Assembly: GCF_010500925.1 (NCBI RefSeq)
Contig: NZ_QVMG01000001.1
Location: 62,001-126,000 of the forward strand
From: Parabacteroides sp. 52
Lineage (GTDB): Bacteria > Bacteroidota > Bacteroidia > Bacteroidales > Tannerellaceae
DNA: 64,000 nucleotides
Direction of reading: 5' to 3'
The notes under the pieces were generated by a model. The model saw nothing but the letters and a program-made list of their open reading frames with translations. It made no database searches and was not told where the DNA came from. A program made the position numbers and the translations under genes. Below, in pieces: positions 17,900-27,806 of this stretch (its first letter is position 1; each line of letters begins with the position of its first letter).

Positions 17900-19393
17900 T
17901 TATTGCACTAATTCCTCTTTTTGGAAATCATAGAATGTCTGATAGGTTAGATTGGCCAAAGCCCTCTGATATTCAATATAGGCACCTAAATGAGTGGTAT
18001 AAGCGCTATTCAAACGATCCCGTTCCAAGGCCAATGATTGGCTGTCGATATCGCCGTCAGAGTAACGCTGGAGGGTGATTTGGAAACTCTTTTCAGCTAC
18101 GGCAACATTCTTTTCCAAAGATTGCAATCGCTTTAGATAACTGCCTAAGCTGGCCACCAAATTACGTACTTCCGTCTCTATATTCCGTTCCTCTTCCTCT
18201 TTGTTGTAAGCAGCTTGTTTCAATCGGGCCTGTGCGGCTCTCACCAAGGCTTTGTTTTCACCCCAATCAAGTATAGGTATCGTTACAGTAAGCCCCACAC
18301 CAAAATTGGAAGGACGGTTTGTAAAATCTTTATATGAGTTTTTTATCGAAGTACCTAGACTTAAATCGATATCCTGCCGGCTGACACCGACCTTCTCAAA
18401 ATAAGCATCTATGCTACCTCTAACCATGCCTTCGGCTTTTTGTCTTTTTATATTGAGTTCCTGTTCCGCAATTTCGATTTCCCGATCTCGTATTTCCGGA
18501 CGATTTTCGATAGCCAATCGCACCGCCTTTTCGGGGTCTATGGCTACGACCTTATACTTCAGTTCACTGCTTAATATCAAGCTGTCTCGAAGATCCAATC
18601 CCAGCATGTTTTTGAACGAATTGATTGCTTCGAATTGATTCTGCAACTCCCCTTCATAAGAGTTCTGAGCAGCTGCCAGATCTACTTCCATTTGCAAAGC
18701 ATCGACCTCACGAATAAGTCCGGCCTCATACTTCTTTTGAGAGATCTCAAAAGCCTCTGTTTGTCGCTCTAAATTCATAAAAGCAATTTCTGTTCTTTTC
18801 TGAATAGAAAGCAAATTATAATAATAACTGCTTACATTATAAACCAAAAGAGCTTCTTCTCTCTTATACAGTTTATTCGATTTCTCATAAGCCAATTGCG
18901 CCAGTTTATAAGCCGACCGGATCTGATTGTACCCATAAAAAGCATCCAGGGGTTGTGTGAAACCTATACGCGTATTCAAATTAGAAGAACGAAGATCAGA
19001 GAAATAATCTTCATAATTGGATAATCCGGTCTGTATATAAATATTACCATCGGTCGGTAACGGCTGATTGATCGTAAGCCGGGTGGCATAGTTGAGTTGT
19101 TTAACCGGATAAAAGGATATACCGGTACTATCTTCCCATTGGCGGACCGTTTCCGTATATTGAGGCAAAGTAAGATTCATATTAATATGCGTCTTAAACC
19201 GGCTTGTTGTAGACTTTAAGTTGTATTCCGCAATTTTCAGATTCTCCGTTAACCCCAACATTCTCAAGCTTTGTTTTTTAGCTATATGGATACTTTCCTC
19301 TAAAGTAAGATAATGTGTTTGGGTCTGCGCTTGTAATTGCCTGTTGGGGAAAGAAATAAGAACAGTAAAAAGAATCAGATATATCTTTTTCAT
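17900..19393 (-). CDS. TolC-family outer-membrane efflux channel
   Basis: The outer-membrane exit channel of the tripartite pump encoded in this operon. It has a signal peptide (MKKIYLILFTVLISFPNRQ) with cleavage near residue 23, then two TolC-type repeats, each made of long coiled-coil helices and barrel strands. An upstream in-frame start at 19420 would overlap the ATPase gene and add nine residues ahead of the signal peptide, so 19393 is preferred. It is the last gene of the operon, 19 nt after the ATPase stop. Confidence 0.9.
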   Translation of the reverse strand: MKKIYLILFTVLISFPNRQLQAQTQTHYLTLEESIHIAKKQSLRMLGLTENLKIAEYNLKSTTSRFKTHINMNLTLPQYTETVRQWEDSTGISFYPVKQLNYATRLTINQPLPTDGNIYIQTGLSNYEDYFSDLRSSNLNTRIGFTQPLDAFYGYNQIRSAYKLAQLAYEKSNKLYKREEALLVYNVSSYYYNLLSIQKRTEIAFMNLERQTEAFEISQKKYEAGLIREVDALQMEVDLAAAQNSYEGELQNQFEAINSFKNMLGLDLRDSLILSSELKYKVVAIDPEKAVRLAIENRPEIRDREIEIAEQELNIKRQKAEGMVRGSIDAYFEKVGVSRQDIDLSLGTSIKNSYKDFTNRPSNFGVGLTVTIPILDWGENKALVRAAQARLKQAAYNKEEEERNIETEVRNLVASLGSYLKRLQSLEKNVAVAEKSFQITLQRYSDGDIDSQSLALERDRLNSAYTTHLGAYIEYQRALANLTYQTFYDFQKEELVQ

Positions 19394-19412
19394 ACTTTGT
19401 AGAATAAGTCGA

Positions 19413-20111
19413 TTATACAATAAGTGTTTTATTTGTGTTTAACTGGTCCGAATGAATCATACCGTCTTTTATATAGATATTCCGATTGGCATAATTGGCA
19501 ATTTCTTGCTCATGCGTAATCAATATGATGGTATTTCCTTCCTGATGCAGTTCGTGAAAGAGACGCATGATATCTACTCCCGTTTTTGAATCGAGAGCAC
19601 CGGTAGGTTCATCGGCCAACAGGATGCCTGGATTCGTAACTAAGGCACGAGCAATGGCCACACGTTGTCGTTGTCCTCCACTCAATTCGCTGGGTTTATG
19701 ATCGATGCGATCAGCCAGTTTCACTCTCTCCAGCGCTTTCAGTGCTCTTTCTCTCCGCTCATTGCCGGGAGTGCCGGAATAGATCAGGGGTAATTCCACA
19801 TTTTGCAGTGCATTTAAACGAGGCAAAAGATTAAAATTCTGGAAGATAAACCCAATCTCTTTGTTTCTCATTGTCGATAAAGAGTCATCATCCAGGCTGC
19901 TTACATCCACATTGTTAAAAAGGTAATGTCCGCTTGACGGGGTATCCAGGCATCCGAGTATATTCATCAAAGTCGATTTCCCGGAACCGGAAGGCCCCAT
20001 AATAGCGACATATTCGTTTTTTTCAATCCGGAGATTTATATTCTGTAATGCCGGAATTTCCATTGTTCCTATGGCATAATTTTTAACCATATTTGTTATT
20101 TCGATCAACAT
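19413..20111 (-). CDS. ABC transporter ATP-binding protein (MacB/LolD class)
   Basis: Cytoplasmic ATPase of the efflux pump. It has Walker [10 protein letters not shown], the Q-loop in [14 protein letters not shown], signature [15 protein letters not shown], Walker [13 protein letters not shown] and the H-loop in [11 protein letters not shown]. The longest frame begins at 20150 inside the permease gene; the ATG at 20111 ([13 protein letters not shown]) gives the usual N terminus and a 16-nt gap after the permease. Permease and ATPase are separate chains here, whereas E. coli MacB is fused. Confidence 0.95.
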   Translation of the reverse strand: MLIEITNMVKNYAIGTMEIPALQNINLRIEKNEYVAIMGPSGSGKSTLMNILGCLDTPSSGHYLFNNVDVSSLDDDSLSTMRNKEIGFIFQNFNLLPRLNALQNVELPLIYSGTPGNERRERALKALERVKLADRIDHKPSELSGGQRQRVAIARALVTNPGILLADEPTGALDSKTGVDIMRLFHELHQEGNTIILITHEQEIANYANRNIYIKDGMIHSDQLNTNKTLIV

Positions 20112-20127
20112 AATATCTATCCTCTTT

Positions 20128-21366
20128 TTATTCGTAACGTATTGAATCAACGGGTTTCAGATTGGCAGCATTCTTTGCTGGCAAATAACCGAAACTAATA
20201 CCGACTATTACTGAAAAAGCAAAAGCAATCAAAATGGAGTAGGCTTTGATGTATGTACTAATATCCGTAAATAAAGTAACCGTCAACGAGAGGGTTACCC
20301 CCAATAATACACCGATAATTCCTCCGGTTATACTTATCACAATCGCTTCAGTTACAAACTGGCTCATAATATCCGCTTTACGGGCACCAATTGCCCGCCG
20401 GATACCAATTTCACGGGTACGCTCCATTACAGTTGCCAACATAATATTCATGATACCAATCCCACCTACAATCAGTGAAATGGCGGCAATCGCTCCTAAC
20501 AGAAAATTATAGATCTGTCTTTCTTTTTCCTCCTGTTTCAATAATTCAAAAGGAATGACAATACTGTAATCGTCATTATTAAAATGATGCCTTTTCACAA
20601 TCTCGTTAATAAGCTTAGAGGCTTCGAGCAAACGATTGGAGTTATCTACCTGTACCGTGATCTGCTGGATCTGACTGGATAAGAGATTTTCCCGGGTAAA
20701 CCGGTTCAAGAAGGTGGAAAGGGGAGTATATACATCCGTATTCAGGTCACGGGCAGCAAGCTCTCCAACGGTTTCGGTAAAAAGGGTTTTGGATTCAAGC
20801 ACTCCAATAACTTCCAACCATTGATCTTCCACCTTTACCATTTTACCTATCGGATCTTCATATTGAAACAAATGATTCGCCACACCTGCTCCTAAGACAC
20901 AGACCTTCAATTTCTGATTATAATGATTTTCATTGATAAACTCACCCTTTTGCGCTTTATAATTCATCATATTAAGAAACTCAGGCGAAACACCTATAAT
21001 AGTTGACTTAATAGATTTATCCGTATACTTGACGTCGGTATTAATCTCCGCCTGGGAGGCAACGCGTTCAACTCCCGGTACAATATCTTTGATAACAGCA
21101 GCATCCTGCAGAGATAAACCCTGAGAGAATTTGGCTCTTACCTCTTCCAGTTCGTTCTCCGAAAGCGTTTTTTCCCGCACAATAATATTATTCACCCCTA
21201 GGTCCTGATATTTAGCGATCGCCTCCCGTTTGGCACCTTCCCCTATGGAAAGCATGGCAATCACAGAAGCTACTCCAAAAATAATACCTAACATCGTTAG
21301 GAAAGAACGGAATTTATGATCGGTTAATCCGCTTAACGCCAAGCGGACATTTTCATCAAATTGCAT
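20128..21366 (-). CDS. MacB-like ABC transporter permease
   Basis: The 412-residue permease has a first transmembrane helix after residue 15 ([21 protein letters not shown]), a large MacB-type periplasmic core (about 45-265) and three C-terminal FtsX-type helices with [20 protein letters not shown]. MacB-type transporters push substrates from the periplasm through a TolC channel by mechanotransmission. The ATG at 21366 lies just after the stop of adaptor 3; the junction reads TGA-TT-ATG. Confidence 0.93.
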   Translation of the reverse strand: MQFDENVRLALSGLTDHKFRSFLTMLGIIFGVASVIAMLSIGEGAKREAIAKYQDLGVNNIIVREKTLSENELEEVRAKFSQGLSLQDAAVIKDIVPGVERVASQAEINTDVKYTDKSIKSTIIGVSPEFLNMMNYKAQKGEFINENHYNQKLKVCVLGAGVANHLFQYEDPIGKMVKVEDQWLEVIGVLESKTLFTETVGELAARDLNTDVYTPLSTFLNRFTRENLLSSQIQQITVQVDNSNRLLEASKLINEIVKRHHFNNDDYSIVIPFELLKQEEKERQIYNFLLGAIAAISLIVGGIGIMNIMLATVMERTREIGIRRAIGARKADIMSQFVTEAIVISITGGIIGVLLGVTLSLTVTLFTDISTYIKAYSILIAFAFSVIVGISFGYLPAKNAANLKPVDSIRYE

Positions 21367-21368
21367 AA

Positions 21369-22373
21369 TCAATCGTTTTCTAAAAATTCACAACTTACCG
21401 TCATACCAGGTTTTAACCTTTCATCGGGCTCTAATATGTTCACTTCCACGTCGAACACTTTCTGACGGGATTTCTGATCTCTCAAATGGCACAGCTTACC
21501 AATATAAGCTATCTCTCCTTCAAAAACCAATTTGGGCATAGCATCCAGGCGAACGGCTACTTTTTGCCCTCTTTTGATCTTTAGAAAATCATTTTCATTA
21601 ATGAATGTATTCACTTTCATCCATTTCAATTCGGGCACATTGGCCAGGTTGTTTCCAGGATAGATATTGTCGCCTACCTTGACCAAAGTATTTGTCCGAT
21701 AGTTGCGGGCAACCTGAAAAACCCCGGATATCGGAGTGTATAAGGTTAGATTAGGTAAGATGTTATAGGCATCCTTTATTTCATTTTCTATCTGTCTTAC
21801 TTTGATCTCCTGTATCTTAAAATCATTGGCATTGACGATGTGATTCAGTTCCAATTTACGTTTTTCTTTAGCCAACGTGATTTTAGCCTGTTCAAATTCC
21901 AGTTCTTTAATTTTGCGAAAACGATCCGATTCAAAACGGGAAGCATCCAGTTCTATCTTTTTCAGATCGAATGAAGCCACTTCATTTTTTACTCTCGATT
22001 CCTGTTCGTTGATCGTATTATTCTGATCGACACGCAATTTTTGCAATGTCGCCAATTCCGTTTCCAGGTTACTTTCCCTGTCTATAATGAATTTTTTAAT
22101 TTCTGTCGGGTCCAACTGCAGAATGGAATCTCCCTTATTCACTATGGTTCCATGTTCCAGGATACCAATGATCCGCATTTCATACCAATACCGGCCGTAA
22201 CGGGGTAGAACAAAGGATTGGGAATTGACAGCAGCCAGCTCCCCTGTCTCTATAATAATTTTACCACTCCGGTCTTTTTCTTTATCCTCTCCCTGTTTTT
22301 TATTTCCACACGAAACAAGAAACAGAAAGACCGGGAGGAATAAGAGTATTCTATATAACTTATTCTTCCTCAT
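21369..22373 (-). CDS. Lipoprotein HlyD/MacA-type adaptor 3
   Basis: The 334-residue adaptor has a lipoprotein signal with lipobox LVSC at about residue 23. Split biotinyl-lipoyl halves flank a helical hairpin (about 75-190), and a beta-barrel domain follows (MKVNTFINENDFLKI and DVEVNILEPDERLKPGMTV). The ATG at 22373 is preferred over the TTG two codons upstream. It is the shortest of three consecutive adaptor genes and is separated from both neighbours by the same TGA-TT-ATG junction. Confidence 0.92.
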   Translation of the reverse strand: MRKNKLYRILLFLPVFLFLVSCGNKKQGEDKEKDRSGKIIIETGELAAVNSQSFVLPRYGRYWYEMRIIGILEHGTIVNKGDSILQLDPTEIKKFIIDRESNLETELATLQKLRVDQNNTINEQESRVKNEVASFDLKKIELDASRFESDRFRKIKELEFEQAKITLAKEKRKLELNHIVNANDFKIQEIKVRQIENEIKDAYNILPNLTLYTPISGVFQVARNYRTNTLVKVGDNIYPGNNLANVPELKWMKVNTFINENDFLKIKRGQKVAVRLDAMPKLVFEGEIAYIGKLCHLRDQKSRQKVFDVEVNILEPDERLKPGMTVSCEFLEND

Positions 22374-22375
22374 AA

Positions 22376-23620
22376 TCAACTCTTTTTACTTGTTTCGTTC
22401 TTCTTTTCTTCTACAAAAGGATCCACTAAAGCGACAACATCCTTTTCATCCAGCCCTTTGGTGATGACAATAAAATCCGAATTACTTGCCCCTGTTTCCA
22501 CTTCTGTCTTTTTATATCCGCCCCCAGATTTTCTATACACAAAAGTATTTTCTCCTTCCGTATGAATAGCTTCCAGAGGGACATATAAAACATCCTCTAT
22601 CTGATCAATAATAATCCGGCAACTAACCGTCAAACCCGGTAATAAATTCTCATTCGTTTCTTTTATGTATATTTCTACAGGAAAGACCTTGATTTTAGAG
22701 GAACCGTCTTTGTTCACTGCCAGATTAGCTACCGAGTTGACTTCCCCTGTAAATATACTATCAGAGAAGGCATCCGGTTTGATCTCCACTTTGAGTCCTT
22801 TACTGATTTTAGCAATATCCACTTCGTTTATCTTTACCGTAGCTTTCAACAAAGACAAGTCGGGCAATTGGATAAGAGGGAAGCCGGACCAACACTGATC
22901 TCCCAATTGAAATTTATTGCCACTGCTCCAGTTGCGGCTGATGATTGCAATACCGGGTGAAGGAGTTACTACAAATAATTTCTCCAATGTTTCATTGGCT
23001 TCAACCAGCCTGGCTCTGTCTTGTTCGATCGAAAGATTTTTTTGTTTGATCTCTTCCTGCTGGATTTTAATGCGATTGTCTATTTGCTCTTTTGCCCTGT
23101 TGAGTGCAATATCTGCTTTTTCCAGGTTCAACTGTATCTCTTTCTTTTTTATATCCGATTCGTAACCTGCTGCTTCGAAGCGGATTTTTGATATTTCCTG
23201 TGCGATGCGGGTCACTTCGTAATCGGCTTTTAACTCTTCCAGATCCGATTGGTGTTGAGCAACCATTTTCTCCAATTCTGCTTTACTTATCTCCAAGCGT
23301 CCTTCTGCTTCTACAATTCCTTTTTGAACTTCGGACTGATCAAAGACTATGATTGTGTCTCCCGCTTTCACTTCCTCTCCATCTTTCACCAATTGAGTGA
23401 TTTTTAAGTTTCCATATCGCCAGGAGATCGTAGGAGAGGAGATATTAATCGAACGGATAGCTTCTATCTCTCCTTCTTCATGCATATCGATATAGAAGGT
23501 TCCTTTTGTTACTTTCCCTGTGGGTACTTGTTGCACTTCTTTTTTCCCACAGGCATAAAACAATGTCACAAATAAAAGAAACAAACTTAGTTTCTGTGTT
23601 TTCCTGATACTACACCTCAT
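22376..23620 (-). CDS. Lipoprotein HlyD/MacA-type adaptor 2
   Basis: The 414-residue adaptor has lipobox FYAC near residue 24. A first lipoyl half holds VKAGDTIIVFDQSEV; the coiled-coil hairpin spans about 95-215 and is rich in Glu/Lys; the second half and barrel follow (TVKINEVDIAKISKGLKV), then a membrane-proximal domain with LYVPLEAIHTEGENTFVYRK. It resembles MacA and its neighbours in domain order but is clearly different in sequence. Middle of the three tandem adaptor genes. Confidence 0.92.
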   Translation of the reverse strand: MRCSIRKTQKLSLFLLFVTLFYACGKKEVQQVPTGKVTKGTFYIDMHEEGEIEAIRSINISSPTISWRYGNLKITQLVKDGEEVKAGDTIIVFDQSEVQKGIVEAEGRLEISKAELEKMVAQHQSDLEELKADYEVTRIAQEISKIRFEAAGYESDIKKKEIQLNLEKADIALNRAKEQIDNRIKIQQEEIKQKNLSIEQDRARLVEANETLEKLFVVTPSPGIAIISRNWSSGNKFQLGDQCWSGFPLIQLPDLSLLKATVKINEVDIAKISKGLKVEIKPDAFSDSIFTGEVNSVANLAVNKDGSSKIKVFPVEIYIKETNENLLPGLTVSCRIIIDQIEDVLYVPLEAIHTEGENTFVYRKSGGGYKKTEVETGASNSDFIVITKGLDEKDVVALVDPFVEEKKNETSKKS

Positions 23621-23639
23621 TGTATTACTATCTAAATCT

Positions 23640-24902
23640 TTACTTATTAACTACTTCATTTTCCGGATTGGCTATGGAGTCAACGGCGATTACCGGCAAT
23701 ACCGTTTTTTTCTTGACCAAAGATGTTTTAGGTTTGGACAACAGCAATATTTCATCTTTTTGCACTCCGGCTGTAATGATTGCCTCTTTCGGAGAAGAAA
23801 GGCCTGTTTCCACCTGACGCATTTCGAAACCTCTATTCCTTTTTATATAAACAACCTTCATTGAATCTTCTTCAAAAATGGCTATTTGAGGAACAACAAG
23901 TGTATCCTTTATCTGCTTCAATACAATATGGCAATTGGCCGTAAAGCCAGGTTCGGGAAGAGTCAGTAAGCTATCCACCGAAGCTTCCACCTCAAACAGT
24001 TTCACTTTCGATCCTCTTTTGTAGGGTTGGCCCATAGGGGCTTTCTTTATGATCTTGCCAAAAGCCATATTCCCCGGCATAGCGTCGAAGGTGAAATAAA
24101 CAGAGTCATTCATATTGATATATTTATAATCTCTTTCCGGTGCCATGATTTTAATTTTCACTTCATTAAACTCGGGTATTTTAACCAAAGGCATATTGCT
24201 CCAAACCGGATCACCTACTAATAATTTATTGCCGGTCAAGGGATTGATGGCTCTTGTGGCTAAACCTTGGCAAGGGGCTTTCAATACTAAAGCATCTAAT
24301 TGCTCCTTCATTGTTTTGGAGCGATTCCTGAGATTCTGGATCTCCAACTCCAGTTTTCTTATTTCCGATTGCTGAATGATCTCCAGAGAATGCAACTTTT
24401 TCTGGTGCTTGGCTTTCTCTATAGTCACCTTTTCGAGTTCGAGTTCTTTTATTCTTCGTTGATTTTGTGTGCTGTAAGCTAATTGCAATGAGTCCAATTG
24501 AGCGATTTGTGTATCAGCCTCATTATTCTTTACCTGAGCCTCCAACAATGCATATTGCATATCCAATTCCGCTTTGGTTTTATTGATCCCGGCTTCTGCA
24601 TTTTCCAAACTCAATAACATTTGGTTATAAGCCGTCTGTAACTCCTGCACTTCGATCACACAAACCGTATCCCCTTCTTCTACATAGGTTCCATCCTCTA
24701 TCACATAAGCAATAACTCCTTCTATATAGATCGGACAATTCAATGTCGTCGAACGCACCGGTTCCACAACCCCGTCAATCGTTACTATATTCTCAAAATT
24801 CGAATAGGATACAGTATAGGTGGAGAGATCTTTCGTTTCCTGGGAGTCACAAGAAAAGAGTAAGATCAAGAGAAAGAATAAGATAGAGTTGTCTTTTGTC
24901 AC
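23640..24902 (-). CDS. Lipoprotein HlyD/MacA-type adaptor 1, first gene of the efflux operon
   Basis: The 420-residue adaptor has lipobox LFSC near residue 18 and the same domain order as adaptors 2 and 3: lipoyl half (EEGDTVCVIEVQEL), hairpin (about 75-200), second half and barrel (MAPERDYKYINMNDSV), and a membrane-proximal domain (LVVPQIAIFEEDSMKVVYIK). The start is a GTG at 24902, preceded by AAAGAAGG about 9 nt upstream. Nineteen nt separate it from adaptor 2. The 255-bp gap upstream is shared with the divergent gene at 25158; no convincing promoter box was found for this operon. Confidence 0.9.
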   Translation of the reverse strand: MTKDNSILFFLLILLFSCDSQETKDLSTYTVSYSNFENIVTIDGVVEPVRSTTLNCPIYIEGVIAYVIEDGTYVEEGDTVCVIEVQELQTAYNQMLLSLENAEAGINKTKAELDMQYALLEAQVKNNEADTQIAQLDSLQLAYSTQNQRRIKELELEKVTIEKAKHQKKLHSLEIIQQSEIRKLELEIQNLRNRSKTMKEQLDALVLKAPCQGLATRAINPLTGNKLLVGDPVWSNMPLVKIPEFNEVKIKIMAPERDYKYINMNDSVYFTFDAMPGNMAFGKIIKKAPMGQPYKRGSKVKLFEVEASVDSLLTLPEPGFTANCHIVLKQIKDTLVVPQIAIFEEDSMKVVYIKRNRGFEMRQVETGLSSPKEAIITAGVQKDEILLLSKPKTSLVKKKTVLPVIAVDSIANPENEVVNK

Positions 24903-25107
24903 AATAGTACCTTCTTTATTACTAAAACTTCGAAATGAATTGATATACCAATATTTATCTCAACCGTGATTTGGGGCACAATTTAATCCTTTTAAGTAGA
25001 AAAAGATTTTGAATAACATTTTTTAATAGATCATTAATATTTATCTATCCTTTTTTCTGTCAGTTTTACTCTTGTCATGCATTCTTTCTTTATTTCGGAA
25101 AAAGCAG

Positions 25108-25115
25108 TACCTTTG
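25108..25115 (+). promoter_or_regulatory. TAnnTTTG promoter box for the hypothetical-GtrA-GT2 operon
   Basis: TACCTTTG predicts a start near 25119 and a leader of about 39 nt to the ATG at 25158. It lies inside the frame of the upstream in-frame start at 25077, which argues against that start. Confidence 0.5.
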
Positions 25116-25157
25116 TTTTGGTTTCCTGTTTTTACAAATAAAAACAAAAAGAGATCT

Positions 25158-25904
25158 ATGAAGAAAGAAAAAGATGTATTCAAGCAGTTTCGTGATTCCT
25201 TTAGTAAAATGGATGGGCATTTTCATATACTGGAACAGCGTATTCCGGTTGAAATACAAATGGAGTATTTTAAGTATTCCGAACAAATCCGTTCCCATAG
25301 TGATCACACAGAGCCATTGTCAGATGAAGAATGTGAAGCTATTTCTGATTTATTGCAAATCGAAACCCTCTCTAACGATGAAAAGAAACACCTGATCACT
25401 ACACTGGCTATTTCTAAATCCGTAAAAGCCTATCGTTTATTAAAAGAATATGTGGAACATCCAGATCCGGCTATTGCCGATTGGGCCTATATGGCTGTCA
25501 TGGAAGCACGTATATCATTGGAATCCGAATTTTCAGACGAAAAACAGATTTATATATCTACCGGTCTGGGAGGGAAGGATGAAAAACTACGTTTTTATAT
25601 ATTGATCTTGTCTAACGACAAAAAAGTATTCCTGGAATATCAGAAACAAGTGATTGAACGGGAATTCAACTATTTACTTCCTCAGGATAATTGCGAGATA
25701 GAACGTCTTACGATAGAAGATAATTATATCGAGCTTATCCTTTTAATCCCCGTCCGGGCCGATATCAAAGGTATTTTAGGAAATGTTATTACTGAATGTA
25801 ATCAATACGGGGACTTTTTATCCAACCAATATACCATAACGAATGTAAAAGAATTATCTAAAGAAGAAATAAAAGATATAATTACCAGAGATGGAGACAG
25901 TTAA
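25158..25904 (+). CDS. Conserved hypothetical protein, helical N terminus
   Basis: I do not recognise a family. From the ATG at 25158 the protein has 248 residues, no signal peptide and no membrane helix. Residues about 60-125 look like short repeated helices (LLQIETLSNDEKKHLITTL and SKSVKAYRLLKEYVEHPDP), a HEAT-like pattern. The C-terminal half (about 130-240) is mixed alpha/beta. It overlaps the GtrA gene by 14 nt, so it probably works in or is regulated with the GtrA-glycosyltransferase pair. Confidence 0.75.
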   Translation: MKKEKDVFKQFRDSFSKMDGHFHILEQRIPVEIQMEYFKYSEQIRSHSDHTEPLSDEECEAISDLLQIETLSNDEKKHLITTLAISKSVKAYRLLKEYVEHPDPAIADWAYMAVMEARISLESEFSDEKQIYISTGLGGKDEKLRFYILILSNDKKVFLEYQKQVIEREFNYLLPQDNCEIERLTIEDNYIELILLIPVRADIKGILGNVITECNQYGDFLSNQYTITNVKELSKEEIKDIITRDGDS

Positions 25905-26277
25905 ACAGGCCATAAAGTATGGTATTGTAGGGATAAGCAATACCTTGATTACTGCTGTTGTCATATGGATTATGATGAAGATGTGTGGCATTTCAGATGT
26001 GATTTCGAATGCGACAGGATATGTAGCCGGAGTTCTCAACAGTTTTATATGGAACAAACAATGGACCTTCCAAAGTTCCGCCGGATGGGTAAGCAGCGGT
26101 ATCCGTTTTGGCGCAGTATTTGGCGTATGTTATTTACTACAATTGATACTTGTTTTATCCCTGAACAAACAGTTAAATATCGATCCATACTATAATCAAC
26201 TGATAGGCATGGCTTTTTATACGGTGATCAATTTTGTGATGAATAAATACATTACTTTTAAATCGTACGATAAATGA
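25891..26277 (+). CDS. GtrA-family membrane protein
   Basis: The 128-residue protein has four predicted membrane helices (about 8-28, 36-56, 70-90 and 98-118) and the family motifs YGIVGISNTL and SFIWNKQWTF. GtrA proteins are thought to help move lipid-linked sugars across the inner membrane and usually stand beside a GtrB-type glycosyltransferase, as here. It overlaps that gene by 4 nt. Confidence 0.92.
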   Translation: METVKQAIKYGIVGISNTLITAVVIWIMMKMCGISDVISNATGYVAGVLNSFIWNKQWTFQSSAGWVSSGIRFGAVFGVCYLLQLILVLSLNKQLNIDPYYNQLIGMAFYTVINFVMNKYITFKSYDK

Positions 26278-27215
26278 AAACACTCACTCTGATAATTCCC
26301 TGCTACAATGAAGAACTGGTTCTTGTCGAATCATATCAACGTACCAAAGCCGTACTGGATAGCCTGCCGCATAAAACAGAAATTATCTATATCAATGATG
26401 GCAGCCAGGATAATACACGTGACTTATTGAATGAGATAGCTGCGACGAACCCCCAGCAGGTCAGAGTGATTCATTTTTCCCGTAATTTCGGACATCAACC
26501 TGCAGTCACAGCCGGAATCAATTATTGTCAGTCCGATTTAGCGGTCATCTTGGATGCCGACATGCAGGATCCTCCTGAACTCATACCGGAAATACTGGCT
26601 TTGCAGGAGAAAGAAGAGGCGAATGTGGTCTATTGTGTGCGCAAATCCCGTGAAGGAGAAAGTCGTTTTAAATTGTTTACAGCCAAACTGTTTTACCGCA
26701 CAATGAACTCCATGAGTGAGATCGACTTTCCTTTAGACACCGGTGACTTTCGTCTTATAGACCGTAAAGTGATGGATGAATTTAATCACTTAAGAGAAAG
26801 AGGCAAGTATATCCGCGGATTAATCAGTTGGGTGGGATTCAAACAGATTCCTTTTTATTATGAACGAAAAGCCCGGATAGCAGGGGATACCAAATATCCC
26901 ATCAGTAAGATGTTCCGCTTTGCCTCCTATGCCTTATTGTACTTCTCTAAGAAGCCATTGAAGCTGGTGATGGGACTTGGGTTTGTCGCCGTATTGGTCG
27001 GTATCATTTTGGCCATATGGTTCACCTTAGGCAAAATATACGGTTTCAGTCATGCGGAAACAGGATGGACCTCTATTATTTTCACTATCATCTTTTTTGG
27101 TGGCGTGCAATTGATCACAGTAGGAGTTGTCGGACAATACATCGGTATTCTCTTTGACGAAATAAAGGCCCGGCCTGAATATATAGTAGACGAAAAGAAG
27201 AATTTTCCCCATTAG
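26274..27215 (+). CDS. Family 2 glycosyltransferase, GtrB/DPM1-like
   Basis: The 313-residue protein has an N-terminal GT-A domain (about 1-220) with IPCYNEE, YINDGSQDNT and the metal site DADMQDPPE, then two membrane helices (about 232-252 and 268-290). It should transfer a sugar from a nucleotide donor to a polyprenyl phosphate, which GtrA could then help translocate. The sugar and final polymer are unknown. The start overlaps the GtrA stop as ATGA; the end overlaps the convergent msrA by 4 nt. Confidence 0.93.
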   Translation: MKTLTLIIPCYNEELVLVESYQRTKAVLDSLPHKTEIIYINDGSQDNTRDLLNEIAATNPQQVRVIHFSRNFGHQPAVTAGINYCQSDLAVILDADMQDPPELIPEILALQEKEEANVVYCVRKSREGESRFKLFTAKLFYRTMNSMSEIDFPLDTGDFRLIDRKVMDEFNHLRERGKYIRGLISWVGFKQIPFYYERKARIAGDTKYPISKMFRFASYALLYFSKKPLKLVMGLGFVAVLVGIILAIWFTLGKIYGFSHAETGWTSIIFTIIFFGGVQLITVGVVGQYIGILFDEIKARPEYIVDEKKNFPH

Positions 27216-27706
27216 AATATCTTCTTATAGATATGGCAATAAGGCGTATCCCCGTTTTTTTGATAATAGTGCTGGTGATAGTCCTCCGCTATCCAAAAGT
27301 CGGATTTGGGTTCCAATACGGTAGCTACCTGATATCCCTTGGCAGTTAATATACGCATAACATCTTCCGCCTCTCTCTTTTGTTCCTCATGGGCATAAAA
27401 GAGAACAGAACGATATTGGCTCCCTATATCCGGTCCCTGGCCACCCACTTGAGTGAAATCATGTGTTTCGAAATACAGACGTAATAAGTGGGCATAGCTT
27501 ACCCGGCTAGGGTCATAGACCACCTGGAGAGTTTCCACATGCCCTGTCGTTCCTGTCTTGACCGCTTCATAAGAAGGGTTCTCCAATTGCCCACCCATAT
27601 AACCGACATAAGTAGCTTCTACCCCTTCTATTTTGTTGAAATGATATTGCACTCCCCAAAAACAACCGGAGGCGAAATAAGCTGTTTCTTCTATTTTTTC
27701 TTGCAT
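27212..27706 (-). CDS. msrA: Peptide-methionine (S)-S-oxide reductase
   Basis: Repairs the S form of methionine sulfoxide in proteins. The catalytic motif GCFWG is present near the N terminus, together with YVGYMGG, GHVETLQVVYDP and HQHYYQKNG. From the ATG at 27706 it has 164 residues; the longer frame to 27733 adds nine residues with no conserved pattern. It has no MsrB domain. Confidence 0.95.
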   Translation of the reverse strand: MQEKIEETAYFASGCFWGVQYHFNKIEGVEATYVGYMGGQLENPSYEAVKTGTTGHVETLQVVYDPSRVSYAHLLRLYFETHDFTQVGGQGPDIGSQYRSVLFYAHEEQKREAEDVMRILTAKGYQVATVLEPKSDFWIAEDYHQHYYQKNGDTPYCHIYKKIF

Positions 27707-27747
27707 ACGTATTGATTTTTTATGGCGCAACAAACGTACATAAAATT

Positions 27748-27787
27748 ATTGAAAAAGGCTGTCCGGAAAGAAAAATCGGACAGCCTT
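27748..27787 (-). terminator. Intrinsic terminator of htpG
   Basis: Read on the minus strand, AAGGCTGTCCG / CGGACAGCCTT is a perfect 11-bp stem with an 11-nt loop followed by a T run. It starts 20 nt after the htpG stop. Confidence 0.85.
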
Positions 27788-27806
27788 AAACAACAACTTA
27801 TATATA

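Noticed and set aside
24935..24950. Sigma-54 promoter for the three-adaptor efflux operon (minus strand TTGGTATATCAATTCA)
   Set aside because: It has GG but CA where GC is required, and poor -24 similarity. It is too weak to list as a feature.
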